Origin: Fasciola hepatica
Lineage: Eukaryota; Platyhelminthes; Trematoda; Plagiorchiida; Fasciolidae
Assembly (NCBI GenBank): GCA_948099385.1
Contig: CANUEZ040000179.1
Span: 12,612,501 to 12,676,500 of the forward strand
DNA length: 64,000 nucleotides
Direction of reading: 5' to 3'
A model generated the notes under the pieces. It did not search any database. It saw only the letters and a program-made list of their open reading frames with translations, and was not told where the DNA came from. Made by a program: the position numbers and the translations under genes. Positions 61,901 to 64,000 of the stretch are shown piece after piece; position 1 is the stretch's first letter; every line of letters begins with the position of its first letter.

Positions 61901-63905
61901 CGTGTACCACAGTTGCAATCATAGTTAGGGGCTCGATTAGGTTAACATCGTTGTCCCAGTTAGGCTTCTGTGGCCATAAGGTCTATCTCAGGAATCGGCC
62001 GTGTTGGCTGAGAGACGGGCTGGTAGCATCTAAAGCCAGTGACTGATGTGGTGTGGAGGAGAAGCGAAGAAGTCTCGATATGCACCCTGGATAAGATTCG
62101 AACGGCTGTTCGTTTCCTACTAGTTTCCAGTTAGAACTAGGTGAAAAAGCACTAAAGATGCTTCCATGAATTTCTGACCATGAAGTATCCGTGTCGTCAC
62201 TGCTTGCTGAATCATGCAATGTACCGTTAAGTGTAATCAAACAAAAAGGATTTAACCACAATGATGATGGAAACAGATATGGCAAGAGTCTCACATACGT
62301 AATTTCCAACGTCCGTTTTTCGTTTTTAAAGGAGATTTTGAAATATTTCGGACTGTGTCAAATGTAAACCAATGCGGATTTACTTTGTGTCACTGATGAA
62401 ATCAAAATAAGTCAAAAACACAAAACACGTCTCGTTGGCTGAATTCGTTATCTAGTTTTTTAATGTCGTTCTCCATAAATTCTAGAAAACTGGACATTTT
62501 TTTGAGACCTACCGACACCAATCCACTGAGAACTTTGGGATTAGCACTGACTGAAATTCGATTGTAATTCCTGTGGAACTTGGTAGATTGATAATCTGAT
62601 AAGAGCTGTCCATTTCTATTCAGCATGTTCCATCTTTGATGCACTTTTTTTTGTTCTTCCTTCCATACTCCTCTTTTGGAAACGGAACTATGTCGGTATG
62701 TCGAGAATTCTAACAAAATGAAAATTGGGGCGATGTTTTTCGGAAGCTTTTTTCTTACCTTATTCTGTTTCCATTATCTTTGCTTTAAATTGGCGATACC
62801 ATCGCGAATGTATTTGGGAAGAATGGTCGACCAACTCGGACCATATAGCCTTTATTGGGCAAAAGCTCTTTGTTCTTTGATCAACGGGGCTTCGCAAATC
62901 TCTTGGCAGTTCTCTTCTCCGTTAAACGCCGAATGAATTTCCCCACAATTCATGCAAGTTTAAATCCACCGACCGCACATATGGTATACACAGTTGAACA
63001 GAAACGGTGTGCGGTGTCGATCATTTTTCGGAAACAGCTGAAAGTGTGAGTTAGCTTCGAAGAATCACAGAAGAAAGTGACATTACACTGATATCGACGA
63101 AGGGTACGAATTTCCGTCCAATGGATGCCAAACACATCCTCATCCTATTCACTTCGTCATGTGATGTAAGAAAATCATAGATAAACATGAAGTTCGCACC
63201 AAACAGTCTGATAGGTCACAGATGTTTTTGCACAGAAGACAACTGACTAGTTGTGAAATGTTTGCTATTGAAAAATTGAAATATGGGTAAAACTCCGATA
63301 TACTGTTCAAACATAAACTGGTAAGCCTCGAGCTGAAGAGGAACCAGGAATGGTATAAACTTGGTGTGAAACGAAATTCGATGGCTTAGTGCATGGAAAA
63401 ATGGGAATTTTTTCCGTTTGAATGGGCAATTGTAGAACACCTATCTTACCCGACCAGTATTCGTCACGTGAGCATTAAAAGATTTCGACTGTTGATCCCG
63501 AGGGAGAATGTTCAACTCCAGCCACTTATGGCCAGCTTTCGTGGTGGATAACTCTCTGCTGCCTCACAGATCACTGCCTTATCTGAACTACTGCACACTT
63601 TTCGGGCTTCTCCATTTCTATGTCTCATGTTCATCATTGTTGGCTCTCCTGGATAATGTAGCTGATCCATCGGTTAAATGACAACTACTTCACTGCCTTC
63701 ATTAAGAAGCATAGGACGGGAACGTTGAAAACATATGCACTAATGTCTTCCATGTTAGTCGTTGTCCATAATATTAAATATCTAATACCACGAAAATTGT
63801 AAATATTATCGCTATCACGTAATATTAAGATACAATCTGTTGAATCGAATATCATCCAATTCTGTTTCATGTATCATCTATTTTGTATAGGTTCAACAGG
63901 GTTCT
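11333..63905 (+). CDS. giant micro-exon gene (MEG), secreted protein, 3' end outside window
   Basis: This is one transcription unit of about 52 accepted exons. Exon 1 encodes a signal peptide and ends after the first base of a codon; every later exon is a multiple of 3, so all introns are phase 1 and all internal exons are symmetric. Joined, they stay open throughout (about 405 codons). Donors are mostly GTAAGT or GTGAGT and acceptors end in CAG or TAG, mostly behind pyrimidine tracts. Flatworm MEGs share this design; in schistosomes they are secreted, many from oesophageal gland and tegument, and alternative splicing yields variants. The function here is unknown. Predicted segments change along the protein: short amphipathic or hydrophobic exons, then an Asp-rich exon, a Cys-rich block, and a Gly/Met/Ser tail of minute exons. 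Exon choice was made by eye, so individual exons may be wrong, but the overall pattern is very unlikely to arise by chance. Confidence 0.85.
12574..12591 (+). CDS. MEG exon 2 (18 nt)
   Basis: Follows the strong acceptor TTGAATTTTTTCAAAG and precedes donor GTAAGT. In phase 1 it reads GQTGCC, with two Cys, and leaves G. Confidence 0.75.
14023..14098. repeat. CT-rich tract followed by (TA)n
   Basis: A pyrimidine run ending in (CT)n passes directly into (AT)n. The tract ends about 30 bases before the exon 3 acceptor, so its length might influence recognition of that exon. Confidence 0.85.
14130..14180 (+). CDS. MEG exon 3 (51 nt)
   Basis: Acceptor CAATCTCTTTTCTAG, donor GTAAGT. Seventeen codons: [17 protein letters not shown], leaving G. 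It carries a CC pair. A minus-strand open frame across the same bases is treated as a shadow. Confidence 0.85.
15313..15333 (+). CDS. MEG exon 4 (21 nt)
   Basis: Acceptor CCCTTCCTATGGCAACAG, donor GTGAGC. Encodes AGETPSP and leaves T. Confidence 0.75.
15737..15763 (+). CDS. MEG exon 5 (27 nt), module A first exon
   Basis: Acceptor TTACCTTTCAG, donor GTGAGA. Encodes CGKHAFDRI. It resembles exons 8 (CLKSFMEKI) and 12 (CLKTALQQF) in length, in the leading GT of the exon, and in the Lys at position 3. Confidence 0.85.
17102..17125 (+). CDS. MEG exon 6 (24 nt), module A second exon
   Basis: Very strong acceptor GTTTTTCTTTTATTTATCTAG; donor GTAATT lacks the +5 G. Encodes LDLLQTQM, clearly similar to exon 9 (VELLQKQY), which supports the call despite the weaker donor. 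Confidence 0.75.
17415..17568. mobile_element. foldback element, copy 1
   Basis: Arms 17415-17470 and 17513-17568 are inverted repeats of 56 bases with two mismatches. The 42-base centre holds CAGTTACCGCGGGTAACC and TTTCTCAAG. The same core occurs in the foldback at 40013-40223 while the outer arms differ. No coding capacity. It sits between MEG exons 6 and 7. Confidence 0.85.
18021..18038 (+). CDS. MEG exon 7 (18 nt), module A third exon
   Basis: Acceptor CTCCGTTTTCGGATTTAG, donor GTAAGT. Encodes GARSTD (CARSTD if exon 6 is skipped) and leaves T. Confidence 0.85.
18550..18576 (+). CDS. MEG exon 8 (27 nt), module B first exon
   Basis: Acceptor TTGCATTTCCAG, donor GTGAGT. Encodes CLKSFMEKI, a paralogue of exon 12. 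Confidence 0.9.
19007..19030 (+). CDS. MEG exon 9 (24 nt), module B second exon
   Basis: Acceptor TTTTTGTTTCTCTAG, donor GTAAGT. Encodes VELLQKQY, a paralogue of exon 6. Confidence 0.9.
19603..19660. repeat. (TA)n microsatellite
   Basis: Uninterrupted TA repeat of about 58 bases within intron 9. Confidence 0.95.
20012..20110. repeat. SINE-like repeat, copy 1
   Basis: Contains TAGTTCAATGGT (A-box-like), GATTACCGTCTACCACCAAA, GTGACCGAC and GGGTTTCAACCCC (B-box-like). The block recurs at 24140-24245. Probably a tRNA-derived SINE relic. Confidence 0.6.
20551..20574 (+). CDS. MEG exon 10 (24 nt), module B third exon
   Basis: Acceptor TCTCTCGTGGTGGTTTTAG, donor GTAAGT. Encodes NLSADTST, a Ser/Thr-rich segment, and leaves T. 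Confidence 0.85.
20742..20765 (+). CDS. MEG exon 11 (24 nt), weaker
   Basis: Strong acceptor TATATTTACCCCTTTAG; donor GTAATC is weak. It reads CYLMKLLL in phase and leaves A. If it is skipped, exon 12 begins with Cys (as exon 8 does); if used, exon 12 begins with Ser. It could be an alternative cassette or a false call. Confidence 0.5.
21147..21173 (+). CDS. MEG exon 12 (27 nt), module C first exon
   Basis: Acceptor CAATTCAAACTCACAG, donor GTATGT. Encodes (C/S)LKTALQQF, matching exon 8 in length and in the LK pair. Confidence 0.85.
21563..21582. repeat. short GT-rich tract
   Basis: A (GT)n run of about 18-20 bases within intron 12. No function inferred. Confidence 0.7.
22002..22025 (+). CDS. 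MEG exon 13 (24 nt), module C second exon
   Basis: Acceptor TTACTACTATACCAG, with TCACTTCTTCTACC further upstream; donor GTGAGT. Encodes DVSLKSHL and leaves G. Confidence 0.8.
22911..22934 (+). CDS. MEG exon 14 (24 nt)
   Basis: Strong acceptor CCGTTTTTTATTTCAG, donor GTAAGT. Encodes DCMNKIVN and leaves A. By position it could be the third exon of module C. Confidence 0.85.
23302..23325 (+). CDS. MEG exon 15 (24 nt)
   Basis: Acceptor GTTTTGTTCATCAG, donor GTAAGT. Encodes NGGKVDGC and leaves C. Confidence 0.85.
23474..23497 (+). CDS. MEG exon 16 (24 nt)
   Basis: Acceptor AATCATCTTACAG, donor GTAATT (weaker, like exon 6). Encodes LPKLMSPW and leaves G. The preceding intron is only about 148 nt. 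Confidence 0.7.
23628..23645 (+). CDS. MEG exon 17 (18 nt), weaker
   Basis: Acceptor TTTCCACTGTTTAG is good; donor GTAAAC is weak. Reads GRCIRS and leaves C. It resembles exon 26 (RCTKNI) in size and in its Cys and basic residues. It may be an alternative cassette. Confidence 0.45.
24140..24245. repeat. SINE-like repeat, copy 2
   Basis: Shares CAGTCGGA, GATTACTGTTTACCACCAGA, GTGACCGATGG and GGTTCAAACCCC with 20012-20110. The GGTTCAAACCCC segment is a good polymerase III B-box. Confidence 0.6.
24495..24518 (+). CDS. MEG exon 18 (24 nt)
   Basis: Acceptor GCTATTACATTTCAG, donor GTATGT. Encodes (V/L)RSRIPFM depending on the upstream exon, and leaves T. An overlapping GT two bases upstream would break the frame. 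Confidence 0.75.
25305..25328 (+). CDS. MEG exon 19 (24 nt)
   Basis: Strong acceptor GTTCCCATTTGCTTTTCAG, donor GTGAGA. Encodes FPSYLPPL, a proline-rich hydrophobic segment, and leaves G. Confidence 0.85.
26117..26140 (+). pseudogene. decayed copy of MEG exon 20 with dead donor
   Basis: After acceptor CTTTTCTTCAG come 24 bases that would read AARMQAMG, almost identical to the AARMQTMG of exon 20 (28015-28038). The donor that should be GTAAGT is ATAAGT here. An internal GTATGC at 26123 could in principle make a 6-nt exon instead. Most likely a duplicated exon that has lost its 5' splice site. Confidence 0.75.
26141..28014 (+). other. long intron between exons 19 and 20
   Basis: No confident exon. 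A possible 36-nt cassette lies at 26683-26718. Minus-strand open frames at 27100-27372 and 27591-27988 have no recognisable domain. Confidence 0.5.
28015..28038 (+). CDS. MEG exon 20 (24 nt)
   Basis: Acceptor CGATTTTTATACAG, donor GTAAGT. Encodes AARMQTMG and leaves A. It is the functional partner of the decayed copy at 26117. Confidence 0.85.
30510..30530 (+). CDS. MEG exon 21 (21 nt)
   Basis: Acceptor CCCCGTACTGGTCCAG, preceded by CTTTTGTCTTATT; donor GTAAGT. Encodes MLAQNRA and leaves C. Confidence 0.7.
31244..31267 (+). CDS. MEG exon 22 (24 nt)
   Basis: Strong acceptor GTCTTTTCTAACCTTAG, including a CTAAC branch-point-like motif. Donor AAG/GTTGGT has +5 G but lacks the usual +3 purine. 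Encodes RLRSLWKQ and leaves G. Confidence 0.6.
31505..31610. repeat. clustered repeat, copy 1 (partial)
   Basis: Contains TTTACAGCCGTAATCTCACT, GAGAGTCCGTT, CACACGGGGATTCTCCC and AAAGTTATTTCA, which recur in order in copies 2 and 3. Confidence 0.75.
31680..31860. repeat. clustered repeat, copy 2
   Basis: Begins with GGAAGCACACGACCGGTTA and continues through CTCATCAGGTATGC, CGGTACTCTTCCG, TTTACAGCTGTAATCTCATT, TTGAATCG and GAGTCCATTTT. Confidence 0.75.
32272..32295 (+). CDS. MEG exon 23 (24 nt)
   Basis: Strong acceptor GGTTTTATTTTTATCAAAG, donor GTGAGG. Encodes AMKLQQKR, a basic segment, and leaves G. It lies inside the repeat cluster without being part of the repeat. Confidence 0.8.
32780..33100. 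repeat. clustered repeat, copy 3, and start of another
   Basis: CCCGGAAGCATACTACCGAG, CTCATCAGGTACAC, CGGTACTCCTCTG, CAACTGTAATCTCATTTGAG, AGAGTCCATTTT, CACACGGAGATTTTTCC and AAAGTTATTTCACGG match copies 1 and 2. A further GGAAGCACAAGACCACG start appears near 33076. Confidence 0.75.
33110..34719 (+). other. long intron, nothing recognised
   Basis: Part of the 2.7-kb intron between exons 23 and 24. Short GT-rich sequence lies near 33564-33592. No confident exon, RNA gene or domain. Confidence 0.5.
34720..34943. mobile_element. mariner-like MITE, copy 1
   Basis: Left end TACATTTTGTCCAAACTG, then GATCACCTCAATTCGGTCC. The right end mirrors it with TTTTGACCGAATGGAGGTGA and TTTTTTTGGGCAGACTGTA. 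TA at both outer ends fits a TA target site. No transposase frame. The same element occurs at 60405-60622. Confidence 0.8.
35029..35079 (+). CDS. MEG exon 24 (51 nt), Asp-rich
   Basis: Acceptor CCTTGTCTAATTTAAAG, donor GTAAGT. Encodes [17 protein letters not shown] and leaves A. Ten of its 17 residues are Asp or Glu, unlike any other exon except exon 27 (VDDDID). Possible cation-binding or charge-spacer segment (inference). Confidence 0.9.
35459..35476 (+). CDS. MEG exon 25 (18 nt)
   Basis: Acceptor TTATTTGATCTATCTTAG, donor GTAAGT. Encodes RCTKNI and leaves G. Confidence 0.85.
35737..35754 (+). CDS. MEG exon 26 (18 nt)
   Basis: Acceptor GTTTTCAAAATTTCAG, donor GTAAGT. Encodes EKPKCS and leaves T. 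Same length and Cys/Lys character as exon 25, only 260 nt away. Confidence 0.85.
36609..36665 (+). CDS. MEG exon 27 (57 nt)
   Basis: Acceptor CGTATATTTCTGAAACTAG, donor GTGAGT. Nineteen codons: [19 protein letters not shown], leaving T. It contains an acidic VDDDID stretch and one Cys. Confidence 0.85.
36666..38493 (+). other. long intron with unexplained minus-strand open frames
   Basis: Part of the 2.8-kb intron between exons 27 and 28. Minus-strand frames at 37111-37480, 37448-37738 and 37990-38286 give protein-like sequence (for example [12 protein letters not shown] and [18 protein letters not shown]) but I recognise no domain. They may be relics of a mobile element or processed gene. 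Confidence 0.35.
38494..38588. repeat. (TA)n microsatellite
   Basis: Uninterrupted TA repeat of about 95 bases, the longest in the window. Immediately after it (38626-38680), CCCCGGAAGCACATGACCGG matches the start of the repeat clustered at 31.7-33.1 kb. Confidence 0.95.
39453..39479 (+). CDS. MEG exon 28 (27 nt)
   Basis: Acceptor TATCTGATGTTCAG, donor GTAAGT. Encodes CPEKFNDTE, with a possible N-glycosylation sequon NDT, and leaves T. Confidence 0.85.
39626..40099 (-). CDS. unrecognised minus-strand open frame
   Basis: 157 codons, the longest uninterrupted ATG frame apart from those I reject as low-complexity. No family recognised; its start lies inside the foldback element at 40013-40223, which argues against an intact gene. 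Possibly a relic of a mobile element. Confidence 0.15.
   Translation of the reverse strand: MRKVTHGNRNVDVLHLPTTLCCQHYNFHKWWNSLITWRKIRGFFLRCETDGHHGDLKIVGPRVRFSQLLISVLIDSPHSAAYHFLNGLVWSALFVPEMKVIPWSFFTNFLVIPLRGIHEQKLDRIINGEDTDLYVQNDLFLQLPTWKIHTIWLTEKR
40013..40223. mobile_element. foldback element, copy 2
   Basis: Arms of about 95 bases (40013-40107 and 40130-40223) are near-perfect inverted repeats. Each carries CGTTTCGGTTACCG and GGTAACC, the core shared with the element at 17415-17568. The loop is about 22 bases. No coding capacity. Confidence 0.85.
40614..40628 (+). CDS. MEG exon 29 (15 nt)
   Basis: Acceptor TTTTTTTAATAATTTTTAAAG, donor GTAAGC. Encodes CGCLS and leaves G. Compare exon 33 (GCACG): same length and spaced Cys. 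Confidence 0.8.
40861..40927. repeat. (TA)n microsatellite
   Basis: Uninterrupted TA repeat of about 67 bases in intron 29. Confidence 0.95.
41420..41431 (+). CDS. MEG exon 30 (12 nt)
   Basis: Acceptor TTTGTTGTGTTTCACAG, donor GTAAGT. Encodes VSKR and leaves A. Exon 34 also begins VSKR. Confidence 0.85.
42318..42464 (+). CDS. MEG exon 31 (147 nt), Cys-rich domain
   Basis: Acceptor CTTGTCCATCTGTTGACAG, donor GTAAGA. Forty-nine codons, by far the longest exon. It starts [15 protein letters not shown], continues through [10 protein letters not shown] and DDCIPTGC, and ends [13 protein letters not shown]. Eleven Cys in 49 residues, often as CxC or CxxxC, suggest a compact disulfide-bonded fold in a secreted protein. 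I cannot assign a known domain, though Cys-rich secreted domains of this size are common in parasite secretions. The length keeps phase 1-1, so the whole domain could be skipped without a frameshift. Confidence 0.9.
43382..43411. repeat. (GT)n microsatellite
   Basis: GT repeat with one interruption, in intron 31. Confidence 0.85.
43666..43674 (+). CDS. MEG exon 32 (9 nt)
   Basis: Strong acceptor TTTTTTTTTTGTTACAG, donor GTGAGT. Encodes GLS and leaves G. Confidence 0.85.
45064..45078 (+). CDS. MEG exon 33 (15 nt)
   Basis: Acceptor ACTTATCAAAATTTACAG, donor GTACGT. Encodes GCACG and leaves G. Confidence 0.8.
46055..46086. repeat. degenerate (TA)n tract
   Basis: TA repeat broken by CATA and GTA units. 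It lies just upstream of the exon 34 acceptor tract. Confidence 0.8.
46115..46141 (+). CDS. MEG exon 34 (27 nt)
   Basis: Acceptor TCACCTACCAAACTTATAG preceded by CTCTCT; donor GTAAGT. Encodes VSKRGILKT and leaves A. The first four residues equal exon 30, which suggests the two exons share an origin. Confidence 0.85.
46850..47060. repeat. dispersed repeat, copy 2
   Basis: Matches 4921-5135 (CTCACCAATGAAAA, GTGGAAGC, CGCTGTTTCATCCTCGTT). Located in intron 34. Confidence 0.6.
47150..47155 (+). CDS. MEG exon 35 (6 nt)
   Basis: Acceptor TTGGATTTTTCCAATTTCAG, donor GTAAGT. Two codons in phase (MA) and leaves G. Confidence 0.8.
47461..47489. repeat. (AG)n microsatellite
   Basis: GA/AG repeat with one C interruption in intron 35. 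Confidence 0.85.
47639..47692 (+). CDS. MEG exon 36 (54 nt)
   Basis: Donor GTAAGT is strong; acceptor GGTCGACCGATTAG has a weak pyrimidine tract. Eighteen codons in phase: [18 protein letters not shown], leaving T. Two Cys nine residues apart ([12 protein letters not shown]) plus exon 37 starting with Cys give a spacing like small disulfide-rich or EGF-type segments. The in-frame length supports it despite the weak acceptor. Confidence 0.65.
48379..48396 (+). CDS. MEG exon 37 (18 nt)
   Basis: Acceptor TATGGTTGCTTTTCAG, donor GTAAGT. Encodes CSYMGS (GSYMGS if exon 36 is skipped) and leaves A. Confidence 0.85.
48397..49851 (+). other. intron between exons 37 and 38
   Basis: No confident exon. 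A possible 18-nt cassette at 49166-49183 has a poor donor and is listed among rejections. Confidence 0.5.
49852..49863 (+). CDS. MEG exon 38 (12 nt)
   Basis: Acceptor TTCTCAAATAAAAACTTGTAG, donor GTAAGT. Encodes KLMG and leaves G. Confidence 0.75.
51266..51268 (+). CDS. MEG exon 39 (3 nt), candidate
   Basis: CAATACACTTTTCAG is followed by GAA and then GTAAGT. Read as a 3-nt exon it keeps phase and adds one Gly codon across the junction. Such an exon is at the limit of what the spliceosome can define, so it could also be a recursive splice site (an acceptor almost abutting a donor). Confidence 0.55.
52211..52216 (+). CDS. MEG exon 40 (6 nt)
   Basis: Acceptor CGCACAACCCCTCTCCAG, donor GTAAGT. 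Encodes SM and leaves C. Confidence 0.75.
52535..52540 (+). CDS. MEG exon 41 (6 nt)
   Basis: Acceptor TTTTATCAAATTCAG preceded by TTTTTCATTC; donor GTACGT. Encodes LG and leaves G. Confidence 0.75.
53044..53170. repeat. tRNA-derived SINE-like repeat
   Basis: TGGTCGAATGGTATAGAGCG resembles a polymerase III A-box and AATTTCGAATCCCC a B-box about 40 bases later. GGTGG and CCACC at the ends could pair. It reads like a tRNA-derived SINE head, with the body possibly continuing to about 53450. Confidence 0.6.
53864..53869 (+). CDS. MEG exon 42 (6 nt)
   Basis: Strong acceptor TTCTCCTTTTCACAACAG, donor GTAAGT. Encodes GM and leaves A. Confidence 0.8.
   Translation, partial: E
54328..54330 (+). CDS. 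MEG exon 43 (3 nt), candidate
   Basis: CATTCTGCTCTAAAG, then TGG, then GTAAGT. Keeps phase, adding a single Met codon across the junction. Same caveat as for 51266-51268: it may be a recursive splice site. Confidence 0.5.
54853..54870 (+). CDS. MEG exon 44 (18 nt)
   Basis: Acceptor CTGTTTTTCTACTAATGCAG with a perfect CTAAT branch-like motif; donor GTGGGT. Encodes GPLNPT and leaves A. Confidence 0.8.
54871..56142 (+). other. intron between exons 44 and 45
   Basis: No exon seen. The acceptor-like AATTTTTTTCAG at 55441-55452 is not followed by a usable in-frame donor. No recognised repeat. Confidence 0.5.
56143..56151 (+). CDS. MEG exon 45 (9 nt)
   Basis: Acceptor TTGTTTATTTTTCTCAAG, donor GTAAGT. 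Encodes SLI and leaves T. Confidence 0.8.
56993..57001 (+). CDS. MEG exon 46 (9 nt)
   Basis: Acceptor CCCCGGTGTTTACTCTCCAG preceded by CCTCCTCTTCTT; donor GTGAGT. Encodes SVI, nearly identical to exon 45 (SLI), and leaves A. Confidence 0.8.
57390..57398 (+). CDS. MEG exon 47 (9 nt)
   Basis: Acceptor GCTTTCACTTCGAAAAACAG, donor GTAAGT. Encodes TQF and leaves G. Confidence 0.7.
58526..58543 (+). CDS. MEG exon 48 (18 nt)
   Basis: Acceptor TTTTCTGTTCTAACAAACAG with a CTAAC branch-point motif; donor GTAAGT. Encodes ALMKHL and leaves A. Confidence 0.8.
59253..59264 (+). CDS. MEG exon 49 (12 nt)
   Basis: Strong acceptor TTCCTTTGCTTTTTTAG, donor GTAAGT. Encodes MNAV and leaves G. Confidence 0.85.
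59965..59970 (+). CDS. MEG exon 50 (6 nt)
   Basis: Acceptor TTCTATTCCATTTGTAG, donor GTGAGT. Encodes GL and leaves T. Confidence 0.8.
60405..60622. mobile_element. mariner-like MITE, copy 2
   Basis: Left end TACAGTACGTCCAAAAACTC then GTTACCTCAATTCGGTC. Right end mirrors it: TTTTGACCAAACTGAGGTGA and TTTTTTGGACACAGT. A (CT)n tract at 60473-60491 is internal. Same family as 34720-34943; both share AGTATCAGTTGTATAAA-like internal sequence. No transposase. Confidence 0.8.
61316..61327 (+). CDS. MEG exon 51 (12 nt)
   Basis: Acceptor GATTCTGTTATGCAATCATGTAG, with a moderate pyrimidine tract; donor GTAAGT. Encodes CGQS and leaves G. The closest other exons in sequence are the GC-type exons 29 and 33. 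Confidence 0.75.
61328..63890 (+). other. long intron between exons 51 and 52
   Basis: No further exon, repeat or RNA gene recognised. A 104-codon minus-strand frame (62402-62716) has no recognisable domain and is not called. Confidence 0.5.
63891..63905 (+). CDS. MEG exon 52 (15 nt), last in window
   Basis: Acceptor CATGTATCATCTATTTTGTATAG, donor GTAAGT. Encodes GSTGF and leaves T. The clean donor shows the gene continues beyond the right edge, so the stop codon and 3' UTR are not in this window. Confidence 0.8.
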
Positions 63906-64000
63906 GTAAGTCTTCTGGAGCATAACACATTTACTTTAGAATGAAATCAGACAGTTATCTTCAATAACAAACAATATAATTAAAACAAGATTCTGGACAC

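Noticed and set aside
62402..62716. 104-codon minus-strand open frame
   Set aside because: No recognised domain or splice structure; such frames are expected by chance in 64 kb.
1..64000. CRISPR arrays, operons, ribosome binding sites, origins
   Set aside because: The spliced gene architecture is eukaryotic and no such bacterial features are seen.

Overview
The window looks like a flatworm genome, most likely a digenean trematode (fluke). The case rests on one feature. On the + strand, from 11333 to the right-hand edge, there is a very large micro-exon gene (MEG). It starts with a signal-peptide exon (11333-11390) that ends in a GTAAGT donor. I could follow it through about 51 further small exons. 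Almost all are 3-57 nt long, all are multiples of 3, all keep phase 1-1, and the introns run from about 130 nt to about 4 kb. Flatworm MEGs, best known from schistosomes, have exactly this architecture: a secreted product, symmetric micro-exons, and variants made by exon skipping. I see no other convincing multi-exon gene. The species and the protein family cannot be fixed from the sequence alone, and the AT-microsatellite-rich, repeat-laden introns fit many flukes.

Layout. 1-11332 is intergenic and repeat-bearing: a GATA tract, a dispersed repeat near 5.0 kb, a (TA)n tract, a LINE C-terminal fragment on the minus strand near 6.7 kb, and a direct duplication at 7.6/8.1 kb. 11.3-15.8 kb holds the signal peptide, a GQTGCC exon, a 51-nt exon and two short ones. 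15.7-23.5 kb has exons of mainly 27, 24 and 18/24 nt that look like duplicated three-exon modules. 23.5-32.3 kb has 24-nt exons, including a duplicated exon whose first copy has lost its donor. 35.0-36.7 kb encodes acidic and Cys/Lys-rich segments. 39.4-48.4 kb encodes a Cys-rich region with one unusually long exon (147 nt, 11 Cys). 48.4-63.9 kb is a run of minute exons (3, 6, 9, 12, 15 and 18 nt) encoding a Gly/Met/Ser/Leu-rich tail. The last exon found ends in GTAAGT at 63906, so the gene continues past the window.

If all 52 accepted exons were joined they would give roughly 1.2 kb of open coding sequence (about 405 codons) spread over 52.6 kb, with no stop codon inside an exon or at a junction. 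Because every exon is symmetric, any subset can be skipped without changing frame, so the locus could produce a very large set of secreted protein variants. Exon calls come from reading splice signals by eye. Two exons are marked as weaker, and further possible cassette exons are listed separately. The introns also carry a pair of mariner-like MITEs (34.8 and 60.5 kb), a pair of foldback elements (17.5 and 40.1 kb), a repeat cluster at 31.5-33.1 kb and tRNA-derived SINE-like sequences.
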